A DNA stretch of 36,942 nucleotides from the NCBI GenBank assembly GCA_002256935.1, contig NCGL01000075.1, forward strand, positions 1 to 36,942, given 5' to 3'. A model generated the notes under the pieces. The model had not been told where the DNA came from, made no database searches, and saw only the letters and a program-made list of their open reading frames with translations. The number at the start of each line of letters is the position of its first letter. Position 1 is the stretch's first letter. Both the position numbers and the translations under genes were made by a program. This document shows, piece by piece, positions 18,164-25,949 of this stretch. Origin of the DNA: Bdellovibrio sp. 28-41-41. Its GTDB lineage: Bacteria; Bdellovibrionota; Bdellovibrionia; Bdellovibrionales; Bdellovibrionaceae.

Positions 18164-19195
18164 ATGGTTGAATTAGCGGTTATATCGATTTGTATTCTTT
18201 TTAATGCGCTTTTGTCATCAGTCGAAATGGCATTCGTCAGTGTATCTAAATCCGAATTAAAGAGCTTATCTAAAGGCAATTCCCACGCCGCTCGTTTATT
18301 GAAACTTCGTGAGCATCCTGAACGCACTCTATCAGTTTTACAAATTGGTATCACTATTGTTGGCGCTTTATCTGCGGCGATTGGCGGCGTTGGTGCTGAA
18401 GAAAAATTATCTCCTTATTTTGAATCAACAGGGATGTCAGAGCATTGGGCTGAAATAGTATCTTTGGTGATCGTAGTTTTACCTTTGACCTATTTGAACG
18501 TTGTGATCGGTGAATTGGTTCCAAAGTCTCTTGCACTTAGACACCCAATGAAAATTTCATTAGCCGCGGCAAATGGTCTAATTGTGGCAGAGGCTGTTTT
18601 GTCGCCGTTTGTGAGAATGTTAGAAATTTCGACTCAGTTCTTTTTAAAAATTATTATTCCGTCGAGTAAAGCAAAAGCACACACAGAAGAAGATCCACAA
18701 TCGGTCAGTATTGCTAATTTATCCAATGCTCATCAGCAGTATGTAATTAATCTTGTACACATCGAAACAAAAAAAATTCGCGACATTTTGGTTCCGTGGG
18801 AACAAGTGAATACTTTGGATTTGAAGTACAACTTGAACGAAGTTCTATCTCTTGTGATGAAGAGCGGTCATACGCGCTTGCCGGTGTATGCGGAAACGGA
18901 AATCGTCGGCATTTTACATTCCAAAGAATTTATCACATTCATTTCGTCGGGCGATGAAAACTGGAAGAAAATAATTCGTCCGATTATTCGCATTCGTCCC
19001 ACAGAAGGCATTCTAAGAACATTGCGCTTTATGCAGGAAAAGAAAACGCATATGGCTCTTGTTGAAAACAACTCTGAAATTATCGGTATCGTTACCTTAG
19101 AGGATATTATAGAAGAAATCGTCGGCGATATTTACGACGAAGACGACGATGGAATGCTACGTAAAGTCCTAAGTCAGCGTCTGTTAAAACGATAA
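18164..19195 (+). CDS. CNNM/CBS-domain membrane protein (HlyC/CorC-like, short form)
   Basis: The 343-residue protein has an N-terminal CNNM transmembrane domain. A first span carries FNALLSSVEMAFVSVSKSEL, then RLLKLREHPERTLSVLQIGIT, then further spans with VVIGELVPKSLALRHP, the hallmark of this family. A CBS pair follows: VPWEQVNTLDL...HTRLPVY and IRPTEGILRTLRFMQEKKTHMALV...VTLEDIIEEIVGDIYDE. The last 20 residues replace the usual C-terminal CorC_HlyC domain, so it is about 80-90 residues shorter than full-length relatives. Family members are linked to magnesium or cobalt handling. The ATG lacks a clear ribosome binding site. Confidence 0.85.
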   Translation: MVELAVISICILFNALLSSVEMAFVSVSKSELKSLSKGNSHAARLLKLREHPERTLSVLQIGITIVGALSAAIGGVGAEEKLSPYFESTGMSEHWAEIVSLVIVVLPLTYLNVVIGELVPKSLALRHPMKISLAAANGLIVAEAVLSPFVRMLEISTQFFLKIIIPSSKAKAHTEEDPQSVSIANLSNAHQQYVINLVHIETKKIRDILVPWEQVNTLDLKYNLNEVLSLVMKSGHTRLPVYAETEIVGILHSKEFITFISSGDENWKKIIRPIIRIRPTEGILRTLRFMQEKKTHMALVENNSEIIGIVTLEDIIEEIVGDIYDEDDDGMLRKVLSQRLLKR

Positions 19196-19293
19196 ATCAA
19201 GGTGAAAAACCATAGACGTCCCACTGTCTAAACTTTGGACAGTAAAAATTAATCAAACACAACCCATAAGCTAATACGATGGCACTGGTATCG

Positions 19294-19315
19294 CTGTATC
19301 CGTTACTGGATACAG
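19294..19315. repeat. Perfect inverted repeat upstream of the large exported protein
   Basis: CTGTATCC (19294-19301) and GGATACAG (19308-19315) are perfectly complementary around a 6-base loop. The dyad lies about 40 bp before the ATG at 19357. It could be an operator or a leader hairpin. A second, weaker dyad ACTGTC/GACAGT lies at 19223-19243. Confidence 0.6.
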
Positions 19316-19356
19316 AATTCGGGAGCATCTATGAAACTTTTGAGGTCAGGTTTTTA

Positions 19357-21363
19357 ATGAATAAAACTATAGGTATTTTAATTTTATCTGTGACGTTGGT
19401 ATTAAGTCCTACGCAATCTTATGCGCAATCGTGCGTGTTAGACAGTTCTGAACATGCGGATTTGCTGACTTCTATCAAAAAATTGAAAGAAAAGTTAAGT
19501 CTAGTTCCCGAAGAGTGTAAAACAGAAGGCACTCGACAGGCTTTTCAGAGTGTTGATGGGTTAAAAGATTCATCTGGTAAGTTGCACGAGTTTGTAACCA
19601 ATCAAGCGATGGCCCTAGATGCTGCCCAATTCGGTACAGCGGCACAGACGGCTATGGATTCCGTGAATTCGATAACAAAATCTTTGAAGTCGGCAGGATC
19701 GTGCCTAAAGTCAAAAGAGAAGAAAGATACTTTAGTTTCTATATTATCTAGTTTATCTGATGTGACGATGAATTTGGCGCCCGTCCTGATGGCGGCTACG
19801 ATTTTTATGCCGATGGTAGGTCAGTTGGGCCTAGTTGGGAAAATCGCGACAGGTGCAATTTCAAAGTTACCAATTGGAAAATCATTAACTTTGGCTTTGC
19901 TTGTAGGGGTGAGTGCTAAGGTAATTGAGGGTGTTACAGATCTAGCTAATGATAAAGAAAATCCTTTAGATATGAAAAATCCTGAGCATAGAAACTTAGT
20001 AGCAAAAAGTATTTGCGACTATCAACGTATCAATAAGCAAATTCGTGATCTTTCTAAACTGAATAATGGTCGAATTGACTACAGTAAAAAGTATCAAGAT
20101 ACTTTAAAAAGCATTGCTGAATTAGAAGCTTTTTATAGAAAAAAAGATCCTAAGATCGCAGATTTAATAGTGAAATATCACGGACTAAAAAGTACTATTA
20201 AAACCGACTTTGAAAAAATCATTAACGCTCGGAAAAAGTTGGCGGACTTTGATCAAATTTATACTAAAAGTGATGATCCATCATACCGCTGTTCTGTCGC
20301 AAATAACTTTGTAAGTATGAACGGTGTATTTAAAGATGTACGCCTGCCAACTGAAGATCATACTGTGGCTCTTCTTAAAGTCATAGATGAAAACAAATCA
20401 GAAATTTCCGAGAGCCTAACTGCTGCAAGGGGCAAAGGGCCGGGAACTCCGGGATATGATCATCGTACATTCCAGTATGGTCTATGTTTAAAAGCCGTCG
20501 ATAAGTGGAAGGGCAATGTAGCAATTATTTTAGGCGAGTTGAGTAGTGAAGTCCAATCACGTTCTGAGAAAATTTATGAAAGTTTGTTAGTAGATAAAAC
20601 GTTTAATGGCTGGAGAAAAAATGCAGCACAATTGGAAGCTGATAGTGTGCTTTATGAAAAAATTGATGCCTATATTTCTAAGTCGGGCGATGTGTCTCAG
20701 TTGATACCTCAAGCTGAATTGATAATCGAATTTCGTGATTTAGATAAACAGTTGTTTGTAGCTAATGGCTGGTTTGCTAAGTCTTTAGCAGGTAAATGGC
20801 TCGAACACAGACTGAACGAGTACGAAGATATCGTGGATTCATTTGGTCAAAATTTTTCTTCTTTAAATGTTTCTACGAATACAGCGTATGTGAAGCAAAT
20901 CATCGATGCTTTCAATAAGAACCCAAAAAGTCTAAGCAGTCAATTTGCCCGTTCGGATGTTCAAAGTAAAATTGAAAAGACCCACATGCAGTACAATTTG
21001 GAGAATTTAACACCTTCGTTGTTTATACAGGGTTCAGCAAAACGAGATGCGACTAACACGTGCGCGCGCCTTACAGATTTGGTGATCGAATCGAATAGCG
21101 CCAATAAAGTTTTTAATTCGGCTGGGTTATTTTGCAACTATTTGCGTAGTTCAGGTTTGATTAAGCCCAATATGGACAAATACATTATTACAAATTGCAT
21201 TGGTCAAGTTGGTTTAGAAGACGATGATTCAAGATCGGGCCTAAAAAGATTAGAGGCTACCAAAACAACTCGATATGGATTAACGACTCGAACAGCTATA
21301 GTGCATTCAAAATCTGTTCAGCTGGGATGCTATTCGGCGGGTGTAGAAAAGAATTTGAACTAG
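19357..21363 (+). CDS. Large exported protein of unknown family
   Basis: I do not recognise this protein. The open frame reaches back to 19279, but GAGGTCAGG just before an ATG at 19357 and the signal peptide that follows (MNKTIGILILSVTLVLSP, with AQ at the likely cleavage site) fix the start, giving 668 residues. A mainly helical, Lys/Asp/Ser-rich mature protein follows. A hydrophobic patch at about residues 126-190 (LAPVLMAATIFMPMVGQLGL, then LTLALLVGVS) may be one or two membrane spans. Cysteines are scattered (about eight), consistent with disulfides. The stop shares a CTAG with the convergent RimK-like gene. It could be a cell-surface or predation-related protein, but nothing in the sequence proves that. 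Confidence 0.75.
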   Translation: MNKTIGILILSVTLVLSPTQSYAQSCVLDSSEHADLLTSIKKLKEKLSLVPEECKTEGTRQAFQSVDGLKDSSGKLHEFVTNQAMALDAAQFGTAAQTAMDSVNSITKSLKSAGSCLKSKEKKDTLVSILSSLSDVTMNLAPVLMAATIFMPMVGQLGLVGKIATGAISKLPIGKSLTLALLVGVSAKVIEGVTDLANDKENPLDMKNPEHRNLVAKSICDYQRINKQIRDLSKLNNGRIDYSKKYQDTLKSIAELEAFYRKKDPKIADLIVKYHGLKSTIKTDFEKIINARKKLADFDQIYTKSDDPSYRCSVANNFVSMNGVFKDVRLPTEDHTVALLKVIDENKSEISESLTAARGKGPGTPGYDHRTFQYGLCLKAVDKWKGNVAIILGELSSEVQSRSEKIYESLLVDKTFNGWRKNAAQLEADSVLYEKIDAYISKSGDVSQLIPQAELIIEFRDLDKQLFVANGWFAKSLAGKWLEHRLNEYEDIVDSFGQNFSSLNVSTNTAYVKQIIDAFNKNPKSLSSQFARSDVQSKIEKTHMQYNLENLTPSLFIQGSAKRDATNTCARLTDLVIESNSANKVFNSAGLFCNYLRSSGLIKPNMDKYIITNCIGQVGLEDDDSRSGLKRLEATKTTRYGLTTRTAIVHSKSVQLGCYSAGVEKNLN

Positions 21364-22328
21364 ATAGACCTGTTGATCTCGTTAATTATTTTTTCTGCGA
21401 TGTTTTCTTTATAGATAATTTCAATGCCTTCAAACCCTGGGCTTGGATTAATTTCCAAGAACCGGGGGCCTGACTCCGTTCTTAAAAAATCTATTCCTGA
21501 ATAATTTAAACCTGATTGCGCATGGATCATCTGGCAAAATTGAGTTTCTACAGGAGTTAGCTCTGTTGATTGAGGTTTCCCTCCCTGATGCATATTACTT
21601 CGAAATGAATTGGAGTTGTGGCGTGTAATACTAAAATGTTTGTCTTGAATGGCAAATACCCGAGTATCGGTCCCCAAGCTTTCTTGAATACATTCTTGTG
21701 CAACCCAGCGGCGTAGTTGCATCCATAGATTTGACGGAGGCGTCGTTGCCGCTTGGAGTTCCGCCTTGAAATATTTTTGTTCGAGCGTTCCGGTATTCAT
21801 AAACAAATGTGTATCTTGCATAAGCAGAGTCATCAGTGAGTATTCGTCATTAATCAAAAACACACCATGGCCTTGGCTCGAAAATCGTTTCTTAATCATA
21901 AATGGCAAACCGAAAGTCTCTTGAAGTGCTAGGAAAATTTCGGCAGAGTTTAATATCGTAGTGTTAGAAATAAAATCAGTAAGTACGCGCGTTCGAGGCA
22001 CTGGTATATTTTGTTTTTGCCAAGCTTGAGTGGTGAGCCATTTGTCACGCGCGTTTAGAAATGCCGATGGCGTGTTGATAATGTTGAAGGGCAGTTTCAT
22101 CAGCGCCATTTGCGTCGGCCAAAAGTTGAAATCACCTTGACGGTACAAAACACCCAGACCTAGACCGCGCGATTCAAATTGAGACGCATTTTCAATCAAC
22201 CATTCCGGCGTTACCAACTGCGCTTTGCGATTAAGTCGCGTAATTTCCGATTGAAAGCGTTCGGCCGAGTAGAGCCCCGGCAGTCGGTTCAATATTAAAA
22301 AATCGCAGTCCAGTACCGTTTCTTTCAT
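21360..22328 (-). CDS. RimK-like ATP-grasp ligase
   Basis: The 322-residue protein has the RimK/ATP-grasp set. PFMIKKRFSSQGHGVFLI supplies the nucleotide-binding lysine and glycine loop, and WVAQECIQESLGTDTRVFAI the second strand. FRSNMHQGGKPQSTEL is followed by SGIDFLRTESGPRFLEINPSPGFEGIE, with the metal-binding Glu and Asn at about 292-294. RimK relatives add glutamate or other amino acids to protein C-termini or make peptide-like cofactors; the substrate here cannot be told. The first 90 residues are a pre-ATP-grasp domain. It is divergent from the BFD-type gene with only 27 bp between starts, and its tail overlaps the exported-protein gene by 4 bp. Confidence 0.85.
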   Translation of the reverse strand: MKETVLDCDFLILNRLPGLYSAERFQSEITRLNRKAQLVTPEWLIENASQFESRGLGLGVLYRQGDFNFWPTQMALMKLPFNIINTPSAFLNARDKWLTTQAWQKQNIPVPRTRVLTDFISNTTILNSAEIFLALQETFGLPFMIKKRFSSQGHGVFLINDEYSLMTLLMQDTHLFMNTGTLEQKYFKAELQAATTPPSNLWMQLRRWVAQECIQESLGTDTRVFAIQDKHFSITRHNSNSFRSNMHQGGKPQSTELTPVETQFCQMIHAQSGLNYSGIDFLRTESGPRFLEINPSPGFEGIEIIYKENIAEKIINEINRSI

Positions 22329-22355
22329 CTTTGGACTCGAGTATAATTTAGACTT

Positions 22356-22811
22356 ATGGAAAGCGCAAAAAAATTAGTAGAAGCAAAAGTCGACGGCCGA
22401 GATCAAATCAAATTGGAATCATTAGATAGCCAAAGTGATGGTAAAAACAAGGTGTCGTTTATCGGTTGTTTCGAATTTACTCAGCTAGTAAAAAACTATC
22501 GCGCTACATTTGGTAACGATGTTTATAAATGGCCTGTGCCTGGGGGAAACTCGCACGCCGAAATGGTGATCCGTGAGTTTGTGTTGAAGCTTAAAGGTAC
22601 TTGGGATTATCCCTATAAAGATGACGAAATCTGCCATTGCCGCCAAGTTAAAACGAAAACAGTGGATCAAGCGATTGTGAATGGCGCGCATACTTATGAA
22701 CTAGCGAGCCGCTGGACGGGGTGTTCTACCGCGTGTGGAACGTGTAAGCCGGATGTTGAGAAGATCATGGCGCATCAGAACGATTTGAATCATGACCAGA
22801 CATTCTTTTAA
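22356..22811 (+). CDS. BFD-like [2Fe-2S] protein with an unrecognised N-terminal domain
   Basis: The C-terminal 60 residues are a bacterioferritin-associated-ferredoxin-like domain. Probable cluster ligands are C93 and C95 (ICHCRQVK) and C127 and C130 (TACGTCKPDVEKI), with an extra C123. Such domains carry a [2Fe-2S] cluster in electron transfer or iron release. The first 85 residues are not a family I recognise; they contain FIGCFEFTQLVKNY and PVPGGNSHAEMVIREF, and C38 might contribute. A good TATAAT at 22342-22347 lies only nine bases before the ATG, which would give an almost leaderless mRNA. The stop overlaps an ATG at 22811 leading into a DUF3088 remnant. Confidence 0.75.
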   Translation: MESAKKLVEAKVDGRDQIKLESLDSQSDGKNKVSFIGCFEFTQLVKNYRATFGNDVYKWPVPGGNSHAEMVIREFVLKLKGTWDYPYKDDEICHCRQVKTKTVDQAIVNGAHTYELASRWTGCSTACGTCKPDVEKIMAHQNDLNHDQTFF

Positions 22812-22825
22812 TGCTAAAAAAAGCT

Positions 22826-23002
22826 ATGGATAAATTAATTCTTTTGAATCCAGGATTTCAAGATCCAGAATACCCAAACCGTGATTTTTATTGTTGGCAT
22901 TGCGTTTTGCTTGAAGGGCTTATCTCGATCTATCCTTTTGAACATTTCCAAAGGGCCAACTTAATCTCAAGAAAAATTTGCGTCGAGATTTATTTTATTT
23001 GA
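22826..23002 (+). pseudogene. Truncated DUF3088-like gene
   Basis: From the ATG at 22826 the product MDKLILLNPGFQDPEYPNRD then FYCWHCVLLEGLISIYP resembles the start of DUF3088 proteins, which are about 110 residues. Here a TGA at 23000-23002 ends it after 58. Reading through that TGA in the same frame to 23092 gives RSFESFGIAFNRLFLLIF, faintly like the family's conserved Asn-x-x-Leu-Pro-Leu-Ile segment, so a nonsense change followed by drift is likely. An in-frame ATG at 22811 overlaps the upstream stop. A small GCTCT/AGAGC hairpin with a TTCG loop (23004-23017) lies just after the TGA. The family match is from memory and moderate. Confidence 0.45.
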
Positions 23003-23212
23003 CGCTCTTTCGAGAGCTTTGGGATCGCCTTTAACAGACTATTTCTTTTAATATTCCGGCGGGGGTCTTTCAAAGGAAAACCCTCAATATAAACAAAGCT
23101 AACACGTTTAAAACAAACTTATCAATTCAGTTTGATCTAGGTAATGTTTAGTAAAAATCACGAAATTCGAGTTTTTAAAACTCATGATAATATCTCTTTC
23201 CATCAACCGATC

Positions 23213-23238
23213 GGACTACTGCCAAGTGGTAGTAATCC
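23213..23238 (+). promoter_or_regulatory. Leader hairpin before the HNH endonuclease gene
   Basis: ACTACTGC (23215-23222) pairs with GTGGTAGT (23226-23233, two G-U pairs) around CAA, and an outer GGA/TCC closes the stem after a bulge. The stem lies 17-20 bases before the ATG. The GGTAG in its 3' arm is repeated in the ribosome binding site GAGGTAG (23245-23251), so the 5' arm could pair with either copy. Confidence 0.45.
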
Positions 23239-23254
23239 AAAAAAGAGGTAGCTT

Positions 23255-24205
23255 ATGTGTTTAAAAAAAGTAACCAATCAAAATCTAGATTCTAATTTAA
23301 AATTGCTTGTAACTAACGAACGAGAAATCTTGAGCGAAATACTGATTCACATAGCAGAAGTAGAAAGGCGCAAACTCTATCTGACGTATGGCTACTGCAG
23401 CTTATTTGAATACCTGACAAAAAGAATTGGTTATGCTAACGGATCAGCTCAGCGGCGCATAGATGCGGCAAGACTTTCTTTCGATGCTCCGGACGTGATT
23501 GAAAAACTTGAATCGGGAGAACTAAACCTAGCGCAGGTCTCTTTACTTCAAAAATCTATTAGAGAGGTTCAAGCATCTTCAAAGACGAAAATAGAACCTC
23601 AAGTAAAAGAAGACCTAGTTGAGAAATTATCGAATAAATCTTTTACGGAATCTGAAGTTCTTGTATCTCAAGCACTAAATATTAAACCCAAAGAGTATAC
23701 CAAAACCATGCATCAAAAAGATGAATCCATCAGGCTGGAAATCACTTTCACCAAAGTTCAGTGGGCGAAATTAGTAAAAATGCGAGAGCTGCTGTCTAAT
23801 TCACTACCATATGGCAATAGTTGGGATCAAGTTTTAGAGTATGTTTCAGAGAGTGTGATTCAGAAGAAAGACAAGTCACAGGTCGTAACTAAGAAAAGTA
23901 CAGTGGATAGAGAAAAAGTAAATAAAGAATCCAACTCATCGTCATTTAAACCGGAATACCCAGTCAAAGTGGCACGAAAAGTAATTCCCAGAGTCGTTCA
24001 AAGAAAAATATTTCAACGCGATCAATGCTGCCAGTATAAAGATAAAAACACCGGCAAACAGTGTGAATCCAAATGGCGTTTAACTATAGATCATATTCGT
24101 CCAGTGTGGGCAGGGGGAGGTAACACCTCAGAAAATCTAAGAGTACTTTGTGCCAATCACAATAGAGAAATATATCGCCAGCAAGCCTATTTGTCGCAAA
24201 TCTAA
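23255..24205 (+). CDS. HNH endonuclease with DUF222-like N-terminal region
   Basis: The 316-residue protein has a helical N-terminal region (about 20-150) with KLYLTYGYCSLFEYLTKRIG and LSFDAPDVIEKLESGELNL, of the kind found in DUF222/HNH proteins. After a Lys/Ser-rich linker (about 205-235) comes a C-terminal HNH nuclease. The catalytic histidine is in LTIDHIRPVWAGGG, the Asn in NTSENL and the second His in LCANHNRE; a Cys set (CCQYKDKNTGKQC) may bind zinc. GAGGTAG precedes the ATG. About 250 bp of AT-rich, hairpin-containing DNA precedes it. Such genes occur in multiple copies in some genomes and may be mobile. Its last 4 bp overlap the convergent GNAT-like gene. Confidence 0.87.
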   Translation: MCLKKVTNQNLDSNLKLLVTNEREILSEILIHIAEVERRKLYLTYGYCSLFEYLTKRIGYANGSAQRRIDAARLSFDAPDVIEKLESGELNLAQVSLLQKSIREVQASSKTKIEPQVKEDLVEKLSNKSFTESEVLVSQALNIKPKEYTKTMHQKDESIRLEITFTKVQWAKLVKMRELLSNSLPYGNSWDQVLEYVSESVIQKKDKSQVVTKKSTVDREKVNKESNSSSFKPEYPVKVARKVIPRVVQRKIFQRDQCCQYKDKNTGKQCESKWRLTIDHIRPVWAGGGNTSENLRVLCANHNREIYRQQAYLSQI

Positions 24206-25332
24206 ATCAATCTCGTAGTTTCAAGATTCATCAAGCCTTCGTGGCTGGGGTGCAGGAACGAGGGAATTTCTTCGTCGGGAAGAACTGTGAGGTACAGTCC
24301 GTACGTTTGTACCGCTGCAATCCAGCCTAATGGTGGTTTTAAATTAAGGTTTTTTCTGTCGTGCGCGTACACTAAGAATTCATTATCCCGGGCTTCATCA
24401 TACGCTTTCCACAATAGGCTATGGAATATATCTGGATGATCGACATAAATGTGGTTTAAGCTTCTGAAGTTAAGAGAGGCTTCGATTTTTATTCTATGGT
24501 ACGGTTTTGTCAGCGTACGACTCCACGAGAATAGCTTTCCGAATTTCAAAAATTGGCGGAAGTTATGTGCTAACAGTGAATAGCGTAACGGGATGAAGTC
24601 TTGGACGCCGGCGCTGGACCAGCTGCTCATCATGCCGACGATGTTGTCTTTGGAATCAAATGCGATGAAGAAATCTTCCCAGCTAAGTGACGTCCATCGG
24701 TCCATGGTTTCTAAGAAATTTTCTTTGTTTGTGTATAAACTAAATGCGTAATCCTGATTCTTTTTTAGTAAGTAATTAATATACTGATCGGCCTGACTCG
24801 GATTGCCTCGGCGGATTTTTAATTTCGAATCGGGTGCGTAGGTAAACGGGAACTGTCCGTGCAGTGATACCAAGTCGAATTTGCGATATAGAAAATATCT
24901 AGGCATGAAACGTTTTTGTGAGCGCGGGCGCGTGAACGTGTTCAGAGCCACGACTTCGTTCATATTTAGTGACGTCATGAAATATTCAACGCCGAATATT
25001 TTTCTAACTTCTGCGAAAACATCTTTAGTGTGTTCGGTCCATTCCAAGATGGCTTTTCGTTCTGGAGAAATGCGCAGATCACGTGACCACGCGATACGCG
25101 TGGCTTTGCCCTCTATCAAAACAGTTTCGATGACAAAGGCCACATGACCAAGGATCGTGGATTTGTCATCGCGTAAAATGTACGATACGAATTGGTCCGA
25201 TTGGATATTATAGTATTTAAAAAAATCGCGTCCACGATCTAGTTTTAACTGCATCGAATTCTCTAGCGGGAATCGGCTATAGAATTCTAGAAGTTCTTCG
25301 TTGTTGGACATTTGAGCTAATTCTAAACGCAT
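24202..25332 (-). CDS. GNAT-like acyltransferase-fold protein, function unknown
   Basis: The 376-residue protein looks like two GNAT-type halves. The first has SYILRDDKSTILGHVAFVIE, then RIAWSRDLRISPERKA, and an MTSLNMNEVVALN segment. The second begins near residue 170 (LKIRRGNPSQADQYINYLL) and includes EDFFIAFDSKDNIVGMMSSW, the usual strand with a bulge. No clean acetyl-CoA loop (Q/RxxGxG/A) is obvious, so activity is uncertain. No signal peptide or membrane span is seen. It follows the cobalamin adenosyltransferase gene after 3 bp and is probably in the same operon. A diverged pair of GNAT folds is the best reading. Confidence 0.55.
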   Translation of the reverse strand: MRLELAQMSNNEELLEFYSRFPLENSMQLKLDRGRDFFKYYNIQSDQFVSYILRDDKSTILGHVAFVIETVLIEGKATRIAWSRDLRISPERKAILEWTEHTKDVFAEVRKIFGVEYFMTSLNMNEVVALNTFTRPRSQKRFMPRYFLYRKFDLVSLHGQFPFTYAPDSKLKIRRGNPSQADQYINYLLKKNQDYAFSLYTNKENFLETMDRWTSLSWEDFFIAFDSKDNIVGMMSSWSSAGVQDFIPLRYSLLAHNFRQFLKFGKLFSWSRTLTKPYHRIKIEASLNFRSLNHIYVDHPDIFHSLLWKAYDEARDNEFLVYAHDRKNLNLKPPLGWIAAVQTYGLYLTVLPDEEIPSFLHPSHEGLMNLETTRLI

Positions 25333-25335
25333 TTT

Positions 25336-25920
25336 TTAAACTTCTTTGTCCCAGATCATTTCTGGCTGATGAGATTTCAAGTTGAACCAACGAGAATATA
25401 CAAATAACAAATCACTCAGACGATTTAGATAAACTATAACGTCTTTTAATAATTGAGTGTCATGGTCGAACGTTTCCATGACTTCGACAGATCGACGTTC
25501 CGCGCGACGGCATAAAGTTCGCGCATACTGGGCATGCGTGCTGGCGGCATCACCAAAAGGCAGAATAAAATTTTTCAATGTCGGTAGGGTCGCATCGAGT
25601 TCATCGATTTTTTTCTCGAGCGTTTCGATGTGTCGGGATTCAATTTGTGGCAATGTTTTAAAAATCGCGGCGTCGTTGCACGCCAGCAAGCTACCTACGC
25701 GAAACAAATGATGTTGAATGCGACCTAGAAAATCATTCTCAGTTTTGTGCCGTTCACAATTTAATCGAACAATGCCTAGGTAAGAATTCAGTTCATCAAC
25801 GGTGCCATAGGCATCGACGCGCAAATTAAACTTTTTTACGCTGGTGCCATCCACTAAACGGGTAGATCCGGTGTCGCCCGTGCGTGTATAAATTTTTGAT
25901 TTTTTATTCCCGTCAGTCAT
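25336..25920 (-). CDS. ATP:cob(I)alamin adenosyltransferase, PduO type
   Basis: This enzyme makes adenosylcobalamin from cob(I)alamin and ATP. The 194-residue protein has the N-terminal ATP motif KIYTRTGDTGSTRL, then VDAYGTVDELNSYLGIVR. The helical core carries FILPFGDAASTHAQYART and LCRRAERR, and it closes with NRLSDLLFVYSRW. All match the PduO/MMAB family and a trimeric helical bundle. The usual FILPGG reads FILPFG here. No cobalamin riboswitch or corrin genes are nearby, so it is probably a stand-alone salvage enzyme serving B12-dependent enzymes elsewhere. It is divergent from the amidohydrolase gene with a 29-bp gap. Confidence 0.9.
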   Translation of the reverse strand: MTDGNKKSKIYTRTGDTGSTRLVDGTSVKKFNLRVDAYGTVDELNSYLGIVRLNCERHKTENDFLGRIQHHLFRVGSLLACNDAAIFKTLPQIESRHIETLEKKIDELDATLPTLKNFILPFGDAASTHAQYARTLCRRAERRSVEVMETFDHDTQLLKDVIVYLNRLSDLLFVYSRWFNLKSHQPEMIWDKEV

Positions 25921-25949
25921 GCTAGCGTTATTGTGACAAGGAGGCTCGA

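Noticed and set aside
25921..25949. A cobalamin riboswitch before the adenosyltransferase gene
   Set aside because: The divergent gap is 29 bp, far too short for a cobalamin aptamer.
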